The notes under the pieces were generated by a model. The model worked only from the letters and a program-made list of their open reading frames with translations, did not search any database and was not told the origin of the DNA. A DNA stretch of 64,000 nt from Rhizobium sp. CFBP 8762 (GTDB taxonomy: Bacteria > Pseudomonadota > Alphaproteobacteria > Rhizobiales > Rhizobiaceae): NCBI RefSeq assembly GCF_014841565.1, contig NZ_JACYUD010000008.1:36220-100219 (forward strand), given 5' to 3'. The translations under genes were made by a program, and so were the position numbers. Shown here in pieces: positions 1 through 8,056 of this stretch (the first letter of the stretch is position 1; every line of letters begins with the position of its first letter).

Positions 1-2009
1 CTTTCCACGCGTCCATTGGTCAGTGCCCACTGCGAGATGATCTTCTTGTTGACCTTCGGCTCGGTGCGAATGGATGAACGGCTGGATGCTTCGGCATCCT
101 GCTTCTTGGGACGCGCACCCTTGGATGCAGTCTCCGGTTTGGTGAAGGTGTCTTCGGACAGAACCGTTGCGGCAGGTTCCGTGGCATCCGGTGAAACGGC
201 AGCCATCGTTTCTGGCATCGCCTCTTCGCCATCTTCAACAGCGTCAGGATTGCTCAAGGCAACCGCTTGCTCAACCGTCTGCGGTGCAGAGCTTGGAGAA
301 GCGGACGTCTGCGCCATGGGAACAGCCGTGCGGGTCGGCGGTACTGGCGTGCGGGACGCTGGCAGGCTTGCCAGTTCCATCTCACGCGGTGCAGTCGACG
401 CCGGAGTCCTCGGAGCGAAGGTGGGCACCGCAACGGTCGCATCAGCAACAGCAGCTAACGCCGCCTGACCGGCGGGACGCATGGACGGCACGGGAATGAA
501 ACCCGTCACCAGGGGCGAGGTTTCGTTCATCGCAGACGCAGCGCCCATGGCAGGCGTACCGGGCGTCGCGGACGCCGTCATCATTTCCTCGGCCGCTGCC
601 TGCGACCCCGCCCTGGAACCCGGAAGCGTACGAAGGGCAGGAACGGGAACCGAATAGGCGGACAGATCGGCAAACTCACCACTTGGCGTTGGCGCCACAG
701 GCGCTGCTGCCGCCAAAGCAGCTTCGGCTGCGTTACGCGGTGGTGCAACCATGGCCACTTCCATGGCAGACTGCGTGCTGGAGCCTTGAGCTGGCGCTGC
801 ACCGTCACGGAACGCCGGACGCACGAGCGGCACAGGCGCGTTGATTGCCACTGCATTCACGGATGGTGCGGCGGACGGCTCAACAGCGGCCACAGCGACC
901 GGTGCCTGTTCAGGCTCGGATGCTACACCGGGAAGTGTCTGCGGCTGGGTTGGCTGTACGGGAGCAACACGCGAGGGAGCCGTGCGTGTCTGCACTGGTG
1001 CAGCGCCGCCCTCGTCATCTCCACCGCCAGCGCCACTGGCTATTGCGTTGGGTTCTTCATCTTCATCCCCGCCGCGATTGAACAGCATGGCCAGAAGGCC
1101 GCGACGCTTGGCTGTGGTAGAGCCTGTGGAGCCACCACCGGCAACTTCCACGGTGTTGGCACCAACGCGGCGCTTATAGTCGGCAACTGCCTGATCGAAG
1201 CCGGGAAGCGGCTTGCCATCGGCAGGCAGATGCATCGTCTTGCCATCGGGGAACAGACGCACGAGTTCGTTGCGGCTCATGCGCGGCCATGCGCGCACAG
1301 AGCCAACGTCCATATGCACGAAGGGCGAACCGGATGTGGGGTAGTAACCCACGCCACCGACCTGAAAGCGCATGCCAATTTCGCGCAGCGTCTTCAGCTT
1401 TACGTCCGGCAGGTAGAAGTCCATGGCCTTGCCCAGCATGTGCTGGCTACGCTTGGCCACGCCCTTGGTGCGCGAACGTAGCATATTGTTGGTGTTGGGT
1501 GAACGGTAGGCTGAAACAACGTGAATGTAATCGCGCGAGCCGGACTTGGTGTAGACTTCCCACACGAGATCAAACAGCCGTGGGTCCATCTTCGTCGGTT
1601 CGTTGCGGCGCCAGTCGCGCAGGAACCGGTTCAACTGCTGCAGACCAGCTGCATCGTAACGTCCGTTTTTCTTGAACGTGATCGCAGCCTTTTCACCCGT
1701 ATGAATAAAGTACACTTTCAGCGTGCGGGTTTCGCCACGGGCTTCCAGCGATGACGCCACGGTGAGCGGCGTCGTCAAAATCGCGAATGTGAGCAGGCAA
1801 GCCATGGCGCGCGGTGCGTGCTTGACTGCGGCATTGCCAATGGCCTGCCACAAGCTGCGCTTGGCTGGGCCTTCTGGCTGTGTCGATCCGATCAATGTAA
1901 GCAACGTGATCCCCGTGCGATGGCCCGTTTGATAGACGGTGTCCAGTGCGGACTTTTTGGCTCTCAAATACGGTGACAGCATGGCAAATATGCCACAGAT
2001 GTCATCCAT
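1..2009 (-). CDS. DUF882 / peptidase M15-like envelope protein (C-terminus beyond left edge)
   Basis: The frame is open from an ATG at 2009 to the left edge without a stop, so the C-terminus is missing. About 60 residues in, a hydrophobic stretch (around LLTFAILTTPL) looks like a signal or membrane anchor. A compact domain follows with the M15_2/DUF882 zinc-ligand pattern: RSQHMLGKAMDFYL (H-x-x-x-G-x-A-x-D) and, further on, FVHMDVG. The family resembles D,D-peptidases acting on peptidoglycan cross-links (established for M15; inferred here). Beyond about residue 330 the protein becomes a long Ala/Pro/Thr-rich, low-complexity region of more than 300 residues, probably disordered. The last visible residues (ALTNGRVE) look ordered again. 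Antisense frames in this interval are shadows of the Ala/Pro-rich coding sequence. Confidence 0.8.
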   Translation of the reverse strand, partial: MDDICGIFAMLSPYLRAKKSALDTVYQTGHRTGITLLTLIGSTQPEGPAKRSLWQAIGNAAVKHAPRAMACLLTFAILTTPLTVASSLEARGETRTLKVYFIHTGEKAAITFKKNGRYDAAGLQQLNRFLRDWRRNEPTKMDPRLFDLVWEVYTKSGSRDYIHVVSAYRSPNTNNMLRSRTKGVAKRSQHMLGKAMDFYLPDVKLKTLREIGMRFQVGGVGYYPTSGSPFVHMDVGSVRAWPRMSRNELVRLFPDGKTMHLPADGKPLPGFDQAVADYKRRVGANTVEVAGGGSTGSTTAKRRGLLAMLFNRGGDEDEEPNAIASGAGGGDDEGGAAPVQTRTAPSRVAPVQPTQPQTLPGVASEPEQAPVAVAAVEPSAAPSVNAVAINAPVPLVRPAFRDGAAPAQGSSTQSAMEVAMVAPPRNAAEAALAAAAPVAPTPSGEFADLSAYSVPVPALRTLPGSRAGSQAAAEEMMTASATPGTPAMGAASAMNETSPLVTGFIPVPSMRPAGQAALAAVADATVAVPTFAPRTPASTAPREMELASLPASRTPVPPTRTAVPMAQTSASPSSAPQTVEQAVALSNPDAVEDGEEAMPETMAAVSPDATEPAATVLSEDTFTKPETASKGARPKKQDAEASSRSSIRTEPKVNKKIISQWALTNGRVE

Positions 2010-2166
2010 CGTTATAGTATAGTGAACAGATTACTAACAAGGCCTAAACGAAACCAGCAAAAAAGCCAAGCCAAAGGGCATTCCAGTCTCAATGAAGGCG
2101 GTTAGCGATGGGGTGGCAAAGGGACAATTCCCTTTCTACATAAGGCAGGTTAGAAAAGGCGAAAAC

Positions 2167-4047
2167 ATGTCCGGAGTCGATACGATGATGAATTCCAGCC
2201 CTCTCCACGCGCAGGATGCGCACAGCGCACACAATCCCGAGCTTGGAAATCTGCCTGTCTGGAGGCTGGAAGACCTCTATTTGTCCCCTGATTCGCTTAA
2301 GTTTCGGAACGATCAGGAGCGGGCGTTGCGGGAGGCTGTGGCGTTCGAGGCCCGCTGGAAAGGCAGGCTGGAGGAAGCAGCCACTCAGACCGGCGAGAAT
2401 GGGCTCGGTACCGCCGTGCGCGACATGGAGGCGCTGCAGGATTTGCTCGGTCGCCTCGGCTCCTACACTGGCCTCACCTATTTTTCCGATACGACCAACC
2501 CGGCCAATGGCAAGCTCTACGGCGATATGCAGAGCAAAATGGTGGAAATCGGCAGCCATCTTCTGTTTTTCACGCTTGAACTCAACCGTCTCGATGACAA
2601 GCTGATCGAAACCAGCATCGCCAACGATGCCGTATCTGCCCATTACGCGCCGTGGATCCACGATCTCCGGCTGGAAAAGCCCTACCAGCTGGATGACAGA
2701 CTGGAGCAGTTGTTCATGGAGAAATCCATGACAGGTGCAGCCGCTTTCAACCGGCTGTTTGATGAGACTATGGCCGCGCTGCGCTACACAGTGGATGGGG
2801 AAGAACTGCCACTGGAAGTGACCCTGACGATGCTTCAGGATGCTGACCCCGCAAAGCGCAAGGCCGCGGCACAGGCGCTGGCTACCACGTTCAAGGCCAA
2901 CATCCGCACGTTTACGCTGATCACCAACACATTGGCCAAGGACAAGGAAATTTCAGACCGCTGGCGCGGATTCGAAGATGTGGCCGACAGCATGCATCTG
3001 GGCAACCGGGTGGAGGGCCACGTGGTGGACGCGCTGGCCGCAGCCGTCAAGGAGGCTTACCCGCGCCTGTCCCACCGCTATTATGCCATGAAAGCCAAAT
3101 GGCTGGGCATGGAGCAGATGGAGTATTGGGACCGCAACGCACCCCTGCCCGAAACCTCCAACGCCATAATTTCCTGGGAAACCGCCAAGGATACGGTTCT
3201 GTCCGCCTATAACGGCTTTGCGCCGGAAATGGCCGATATTGCCCGTCGCTTCTTTGATGAACGCTGGATCGACGCCCCCGTGCGCCCCGGCAAGGCTCCC
3301 GGCGCTTTTGCTCACCCCACCGTGCCCTCGGCCCACCCTTATGTCCTTGTCAATTACATGGGCAAGCCGCGCGATGTGATGACGCTTGCCCATGAGTTGG
3401 GCCACGGCGTGCATCAGGTGCTGGCAGGCGGACAGGGTGCATTGATGGCATCCACGCCGCTGACGCTGGCGGAAACGGCTTCTGTTTTCGGCGAAATGCT
3501 CACCTTCCGCGCCCTTTTGGAGCGCACGCGCGATGCCCGTGAGCGCAAGGCCATGCTGGCACAGAAGGTGGAAGACATGATTAACACCGTGGTGCGCCAG
3601 ATTGCGTTCTACGAGTTTGAGCGCAAGGTCCACACCGCACGGCGCGAAGGTGAACTGACGGCCGATGCCATCGGCGAACTTTGGCTATCGGTACAGGCAG
3701 AAAGCTTAGGACCAGCCATTCGCATTTCCGAGGGCTATGAAACCTATTGGGCTTATGTGCCGCACTTCATTCACTCGCCATTCTATGTCTACGCTTATGC
3801 GTTTGGTGATTGCCTCGTCAACTCGCTCTATGCCGTGTACCAGAATGCGGCAAGCGGCTTTCAGCAGAAGTATTTCGACATGCTGAAAGCGGGCGGTGCC
3901 AAGCACCATTCCGAGCTGCTGAAACCGTTCGGGCTGGATGCCACAGACCCAGCCTTCTGGGCGCAGGGCCTGTCGATGATCGAGGGGCTGATCGATGAGC
4001 TGGAAGCGCTGGACAAGACTATCGACAAGGATATCAACCGCGTATGA
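2167..4047 (+). CDS. pepF: M3 family oligoendopeptidase (PepF type)
   Basis: A zinc metallopeptidase of family M3 that degrades short peptides in the cytoplasm, about 626 residues. The zinc motif HELGH lies near residue 409, within LAHELGHGVHQ, followed by a conserved ETASVFGEM segment that supplies the third ligand. The N-terminal half is the helical oligopeptidase-F lobe. The frame is open upstream to 2092, but the ATG at 2167 (MSGVDT) is preferred because the upstream stretch is not family-like. The stop overlaps the next ATG (ATGA), so it is probably co-transcribed with pabB. Confidence 0.9.
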   Translation: MSGVDTMMNSSPLHAQDAHSAHNPELGNLPVWRLEDLYLSPDSLKFRNDQERALREAVAFEARWKGRLEEAATQTGENGLGTAVRDMEALQDLLGRLGSYTGLTYFSDTTNPANGKLYGDMQSKMVEIGSHLLFFTLELNRLDDKLIETSIANDAVSAHYAPWIHDLRLEKPYQLDDRLEQLFMEKSMTGAAAFNRLFDETMAALRYTVDGEELPLEVTLTMLQDADPAKRKAAAQALATTFKANIRTFTLITNTLAKDKEISDRWRGFEDVADSMHLGNRVEGHVVDALAAAVKEAYPRLSHRYYAMKAKWLGMEQMEYWDRNAPLPETSNAIISWETAKDTVLSAYNGFAPEMADIARRFFDERWIDAPVRPGKAPGAFAHPTVPSAHPYVLVNYMGKPRDVMTLAHELGHGVHQVLAGGQGALMASTPLTLAETASVFGEMLTFRALLERTRDARERKAMLAQKVEDMINTVVRQIAFYEFERKVHTARREGELTADAIGELWLSVQAESLGPAIRISEGYETYWAYVPHFIHSPFYVYAYAFGDCLVNSLYAVYQNAASGFQQKYFDMLKAGGAKHHSELLKPFGLDATDPAFWAQGLSMIEGLIDELEALDKTIDKDINRV

Positions 4048-5195
4048 TGGAGCGGCCCTTTGTGCTGTTTCGCGATGACAGCGAAGACCGGGTAACGGTC
4101 TTCGCTGAACCCTTGCGCATCATTACCGCCTACACGAAAGCGGATTTCTTCCCGGCCCTGCAAGCTGTCGAAGCGGCGCATGCAGCAGGCCACTGGCTCG
4201 CGGGCTATCTCTCCTACGAAGCGGGCTTTCTGTTTGAGCCGAAGCTGGCACCGCTGGCGGCAGAAAACCGGGCGACCCCGCTTCTGTGCTTTGGTGTCTT
4301 CGACCGTCCTCAAACGGCCCACGCTCTGGCTACGCCACGCCAGCGGGTGGAGAACGAGCCTTTTCTCACCGGGTTCCGCCCCGGTTGGGATTTCGACGCC
4401 TACCGGCAACGCTTTGACACGCTGCACCAGCATTTGCGGCAGGGAGACTGCTACCAGGGCAACCTGACGATGCCGATTCGCGCGCACTGGGCAGGCGATC
4501 CGCTGGCGGCGTTCTGGTCGCTGATCGAGCGGCAACCGGTAAAATATGGTACACTTGTCAATCTCGCCGGTCCTGTGATCCTGTCACGGTCGCCGGAACT
4601 GTTCTTTCGTGTGAAAGAGGGTTTCATCGAGACCCACCCCATGAAGGGCACGGCCAGACGCGGAGCAACGCCCCAAGACGACGACGCCATTCGGCGAGCC
4701 CTGCTGGACGACGAAAAAACGCAGGCCGAAAACCGCATGATCGTCGATCTTCTGCGCAATGATATTTCGCGCATAACAGAAGTCGGCTCCCTCTCAGTTC
4801 CGCGGCTGTTCGACATTGAGACATACCCGACCGTCCACCAGATGGTGAGCCATGTGCACGCAAAGCTCAAGCCGGAGGTATCGATCAGCGACATATTCGC
4901 GGCGCTTTTCCCATGCGGATCTGTAACCGGCGCACCCAAAATGCGCGCGATGGAAATTCTCCACACGCTGGAAGACGGGCCGCGCGATATCTATTGCGGT
5001 GCCATCGGCACCATCGCGCCAAGTGGCGATATGCAGTTCAATGTCGCGATCCGCACCATCACGCTGCACGAAAATGGACACGCCGTGTTCAACGTCGGCG
5101 GCGGTATTGTGTTTGATTCAACCGCAGAGTCGGAATATGCCGAATGCCTGCTGAAAGCCCGTTTTGCGAGCGGCGACGTGGACCTGACGGCATGA
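4044..5195 (+). CDS. pabB: aminodeoxychorismate synthase component I
   Basis: A chorismate-binding enzyme of 383 residues that aminates chorismate to 4-amino-4-deoxychorismate for folate synthesis, using ammonia from a PabA-type glutaminase. The conserved C-terminal signature CGSVTGAPKMRAMEIL is present near residue 295, with the upstream motifs HPMKGTARRG and NRMIVDLLRND. It overlaps the peptidase stop and the next start by 4 nt on each side, indicating translational coupling. No glutaminase (pabA/trpG) is fused or adjacent, so it must be supplied from elsewhere. Anthranilate or salicylate synthase is less likely because of the pabC-like partner. Confidence 0.88.
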   Translation: MMERPFVLFRDDSEDRVTVFAEPLRIITAYTKADFFPALQAVEAAHAAGHWLAGYLSYEAGFLFEPKLAPLAAENRATPLLCFGVFDRPQTAHALATPRQRVENEPFLTGFRPGWDFDAYRQRFDTLHQHLRQGDCYQGNLTMPIRAHWAGDPLAAFWSLIERQPVKYGTLVNLAGPVILSRSPELFFRVKEGFIETHPMKGTARRGATPQDDDAIRRALLDDEKTQAENRMIVDLLRNDISRITEVGSLSVPRLFDIETYPTVHQMVSHVHAKLKPEVSISDIFAALFPCGSVTGAPKMRAMEILHTLEDGPRDIYCGAIGTIAPSGDMQFNVAIRTITLHENGHAVFNVGGGIVFDSTAESEYAECLLKARFASGDVDLTA

Positions 5196-5818
5196 ACGAT
5201 TTTGTGCTGATTGAGACGCTTGGCTGGAACCCGCAAACCGGGTTTTCGTGCCTGCCCTTGCATCTGGCTCGGCTGTTTCATTCGGCGCAAGCACTCGGTT
5301 TCCCCCCGCCGCTCACGGCTGAATCCCGGCTTAAGGCCGCTGTGAGCGAAGCAAAGAGCCACGCACGCCTGCGGCTGACTTTGGCCACTGACGGCACAAT
5401 ATCCGTGACCGTCACACCCTATATACCTTTACCCAACGGCACCGTGTGGACTGTGAAACTTGCCGCCACACGCCTGACGTCCGCTGATCCCCTGATCCGA
5501 CACAAGACCAGCCGCCGCGCCGTCTACGAGGCCGCCCGCGCGGAGTTTTCCACCCAGGAAGCAAACGAGGTTTTGCTGTGCAACGAAGACGGTCTGGTGT
5601 GTGAAGGCACCTTCACCTCGCTGTTTGCGCGCAAAAACCATGGCCCTCTAAAGACGCCGCCGTTGGCAAACGGCCTGCTGGCAGGCGTTCTGCGCCAGTC
5701 GCTTCTGAAAGACGGTAAGGCGGTTGAGCAGACACTCACCATCGCGGATTTAGCAACGCATACGCTTTTTGTCGGCAATTCTTTGCGCGGTCTTATCCCT
5801 GTAAAGATTAACCTATAG
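5192..5818 (+). CDS. pabC: aminotransferase class IV family protein (aminodeoxychorismate lyase-like)
   Basis: A PLP-dependent fold-type IV enzyme of 208 residues that probably converts aminodeoxychorismate to 4-aminobenzoate. The lysine in RHKTSRR is the likely Schiff-base residue, and NEVLLCNEDGLVCEGTFTSLF is the usual class IV signature (acidic residue and phosphate-binding region). The start at 5192 overlaps the pabB stop (ATGA), and the upstream in-frame extension lies inside pabB. The coupling to pabB is the main reason for choosing the lyase over a branched-chain or D-amino-acid transaminase. Confidence 0.82.
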   Translation: MNDFVLIETLGWNPQTGFSCLPLHLARLFHSAQALGFPPPLTAESRLKAAVSEAKSHARLRLTLATDGTISVTVTPYIPLPNGTVWTVKLAATRLTSADPLIRHKTSRRAVYEAARAEFSTQEANEVLLCNEDGLVCEGTFTSLFARKNHGPLKTPPLANGLLAGVLRQSLLKDGKAVEQTLTIADLATHTLFVGNSLRGLIPVKINL

Positions 5819-5870
5819 GAGACAGGGGGCATGGTCGCCTCTTTATTGTGACAGGGAACTATGCTCTACG

Positions 5871-5896
5871 AGGTTGTGCGGATGCCGCAACCTTTT
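5871..5896 (+). terminator. intrinsic terminator after pabC
   Basis: AGGTTG-(TG)-CGG and CCGCAACCT form a GC-rich stem with a 2-nt bulge, followed by TTTT. It lies about 50 nt after the pabC-like stop and before the homospermidine synthase leader. Confidence 0.55.
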
Positions 5897-5948
5897 GCGC
5901 CCGCTGATCTTCCAACGCTTGACTGAAAACTCCAGGAGAATGCACTAA

Positions 5949-7391
5949 ATGGCAGAAACGAACCACCCGGTTTATGGCGAAATCACAGGCCCGGTCGTGA
6001 TGATCGGCTTTGGCTCTATTGGTCGCGGCACGCTGCCGCTGATCGAGCGTCATTTCAAATTCGACAAAAACCGGATGGTCGTGATCGAACCGCGAGACGA
6101 CACCACTGGCATTCTGGAAAGCCATGGTATTCGCCACATCAAGGAAGCCGTGACCAAGGACAACTACAAGGCGCTGTTAAAGCCCCTGTTGACCGAAGGT
6201 GACGGTCAGGGTTTCTGCGTCAACCTGTCGGTTGATACCGGATCGCTGGATTTGATGAAGCTCTGCCGCAAGCTGGATGTGCTGTATATCGATACGGTGG
6301 TCGAGCCATGGCTCGGCTTCTACTTCGATGGCGATGCTGATAATTCCGAGCGCACCAATTACGCGCTGCGCGAAACCGTGCGCCATGAGAAGAAGAAGCA
6401 TCCCGGCGGCACCACCGCTGTTTCCTGCTGCGGGGCAAACCCCGGCATGGTGTCGTGGTTCGTCAAGCAAGCGCTGGTCAACCTTGCCAACGATCTTGAG
6501 CTGACATTCGACGAGCCCGCAACGGACGACCGTGAAGGCTGGGCCAAGCTGATGAAAAAGACTGGCGTCAAGGGCATTCACATTGCCGAGCGCGATACCC
6601 AGCGCGCCAGAGACCCCAAGCCACTGAACACGTTCTGGAATACATGGTCGGTCGAAGGCTTTATTGCCGAAGGCTTGCAACCTGCCGAACTTGGCTGGGG
6701 CACCCATGAAGAGTGGATGCCGAAGACTGCCAAAAAGCAGAAAAAAGGCCCGAAATCCGCAATCTATCTGGAACAGGCTGGTGCCAATACCCGCGTGCGC
6801 ACATGGTGCCCTACCCCCGGCCCGCAATATGGTTTTCTCGTCACCCACAACGAGGCGGTGTCGATCTCCGATTACTACACGGTGATCAAGGACGATGAGG
6901 TCAACTATCGCCCCACCGTCAACTATGCCTATCACCCCTGCAATGATGCCGTGCTGTCGCTGCATGAAATGTTCGGCAATGGCGGCAACGCGCAACCGGT
7001 GCAGCATGTGCTGCACGAGGACGAACTGGTTGATGGCATCGATGAACTGGGCGTGCTGCTCTACGGCCACGACAAGAACGCCTACTGGTACGGCTCCCGC
7101 TTGTCGCTGGAAGAGGCGCGCGCACTGGCACCCTATCAGAACGCAACCGGGTTGCAGGTTTCCTCCGCCATTCTGGCCGGCATGGTCTACGCGCTGGAAA
7201 ACCCGAAAGCCGGTATCGTCGATACCGACGAGATCGACTACAAGCGCTGCCTTGAAGTGCAGGCACCGTATCTTGGCCCCGTTGAAGGCCATTATACCGA
7301 CTGGACGCCGCTGGACGGTCGCCCCGGCCTGTTCCCGGAGGATCTGGATAGCAAGAACCCCTGGGCGTTCCGCAACATTCTGGTGCGCTAA
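5949..7391 (+). CDS. hss: homospermidine synthase
   Basis: An NAD-dependent enzyme that makes sym-homospermidine from putrescine (2 putrescine, or putrescine plus spermidine), a major polyamine in many Hyphomicrobiales. It has 480 residues, the usual length. The N-terminus carries a Rossmann-type glycine pattern (GPVVMIGFGSIGRG, about residues 13-26). The conserved AVSCCGANPGMVSWF and YWYGSRLS regions typical of bacterial Hss are visible. AGGAGA lies just upstream of the ATG. It stands alone, bounded by terminators on both sides, so it is a monocistronic unit. Confidence 0.93.
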   Translation: MAETNHPVYGEITGPVVMIGFGSIGRGTLPLIERHFKFDKNRMVVIEPRDDTTGILESHGIRHIKEAVTKDNYKALLKPLLTEGDGQGFCVNLSVDTGSLDLMKLCRKLDVLYIDTVVEPWLGFYFDGDADNSERTNYALRETVRHEKKKHPGGTTAVSCCGANPGMVSWFVKQALVNLANDLELTFDEPATDDREGWAKLMKKTGVKGIHIAERDTQRARDPKPLNTFWNTWSVEGFIAEGLQPAELGWGTHEEWMPKTAKKQKKGPKSAIYLEQAGANTRVRTWCPTPGPQYGFLVTHNEAVSISDYYTVIKDDEVNYRPTVNYAYHPCNDAVLSLHEMFGNGGNAQPVQHVLHEDELVDGIDELGVLLYGHDKNAYWYGSRLSLEEARALAPYQNATGLQVSSAILAGMVYALENPKAGIVDTDEIDYKRCLEVQAPYLGPVEGHYTDWTPLDGRPGLFPEDLDSKNPWAFRNILVR

Positions 7392-7416
7392 CTCTGCTAT
7401 TCGTTGCAATTTCGAC

Positions 7417-7447
7417 ACGCCCGCAGATCAACTCTGCGGGCGTTTCG
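7417..7447 (+). terminator. intrinsic terminator after hss
   Basis: A perfect 11-bp stem (ACGCCCGCAGA / TCTGCGGGCGT) around a 5-nt loop, followed by a short T-rich tail, 25 nt after the hss stop. Confidence 0.75.
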
Positions 7448-7543
7448 CGTTAACGTTTCAAAGTCTTGCATTCATCTTGAGGCCGCGTCATGGTTTGTTC
7501 CAAGGAATCGGCCGCCGTGCCAGCCATACCGGAGCTTAGCGTC

Positions 7544-7915
7544 ATGACACTGAACGTAAAAATCGCCCTGATCGGCCTCGCCGCCACCCTCGCATCCTGC
7601 CAGACAGCGCCGCGTCAGGAGGTAGCCTCGCTGCCACCCGTTCGTCAGGCCGCAGGTGTTGAAGGCTCGTGGGCCGACCCCAACGGCATCGTTTCCACCT
7701 TCAATGGCGGTACGTTCTCCACACGCACAACGGACACCAACCAGTTGCTGGCATCCGGTAACTACACCAACCGCTTGCCCAAGCTGGTGGAAATCAACAT
7801 GACCTCGCTGGTGCGCAACACCCAGTCCAAGGTCAATTGCTCGCTGGTGACACCAAACCAGTTGAACTGCACGACCGACAGCGGCGCACAGTTCTCGCTG
7901 ACCCGTCGCGGCTGA
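7544..7915 (+). CDS. omp10: outer membrane lipoprotein Omp10-like
   Basis: A small lipoprotein of 123 residues. The N-terminus is a lipoprotein signal peptide ending in LASC, where the Cys is the lipidated residue near position 18. The mature part carries the Omp10 core (VEGSW.DPNGI, FNGG.F.TRTTDTN, LVEINM, SKVNC, LNCT, FSLTRR), which I recognise from Brucella Omp10. Two Cys in SKVNC and LNCT could form a disulfide. The start at 7544 follows a GGAG about 10 nt upstream; an in-frame upstream ATG at 7490 would put 18 residues in front of the signal peptide and is rejected. Omp10 is a surface-exposed lipoprotein in Brucella; its molecular role is not clear. Confidence 0.85.
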   Translation: MTLNVKIALIGLAATLASCQTAPRQEVASLPPVRQAAGVEGSWADPNGIVSTFNGGTFSTRTTDTNQLLASGNYTNRLPKLVEINMTSLVRNTQSKVNCSLVTPNQLNCTTDSGAQFSLTRRG

Positions 7916-7942
7916 GCTGGCCGATTGTCAATGGATCGTCAT

Positions 7943-7969
7943 AAAGCCCCCGTTTCGGGGGCTTTTTTT
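7943..7969 (+). terminator. intrinsic terminator after omp10
   Basis: AAAGCCCCC and GGGGGCTTT form a 9-bp perfect stem with a 5-nt loop, followed by a run of T. Confidence 0.88.
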
Positions 7970-8056
7970 GTATGACCCCAACAGCAGTCACCATTTCCCC
8001 TTGCAAATCGCCCTTTGCTGATAAACGATCTCACCATAGCAAATGGGGTAATATCT

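Noticed and set aside
16..1481. Plus-strand frames of 100-230 residues at the left edge
   Set aside because: They are shadows of the Ala/Pro-rich minus-strand DUF882 protein; their products are Arg/Cys/Ala-rich without family similarity.
6177..7418. 413-residue minus-strand frame opposite homospermidine synthase
   Set aside because: Antisense to a well-recognised gene and without domain or start signal.
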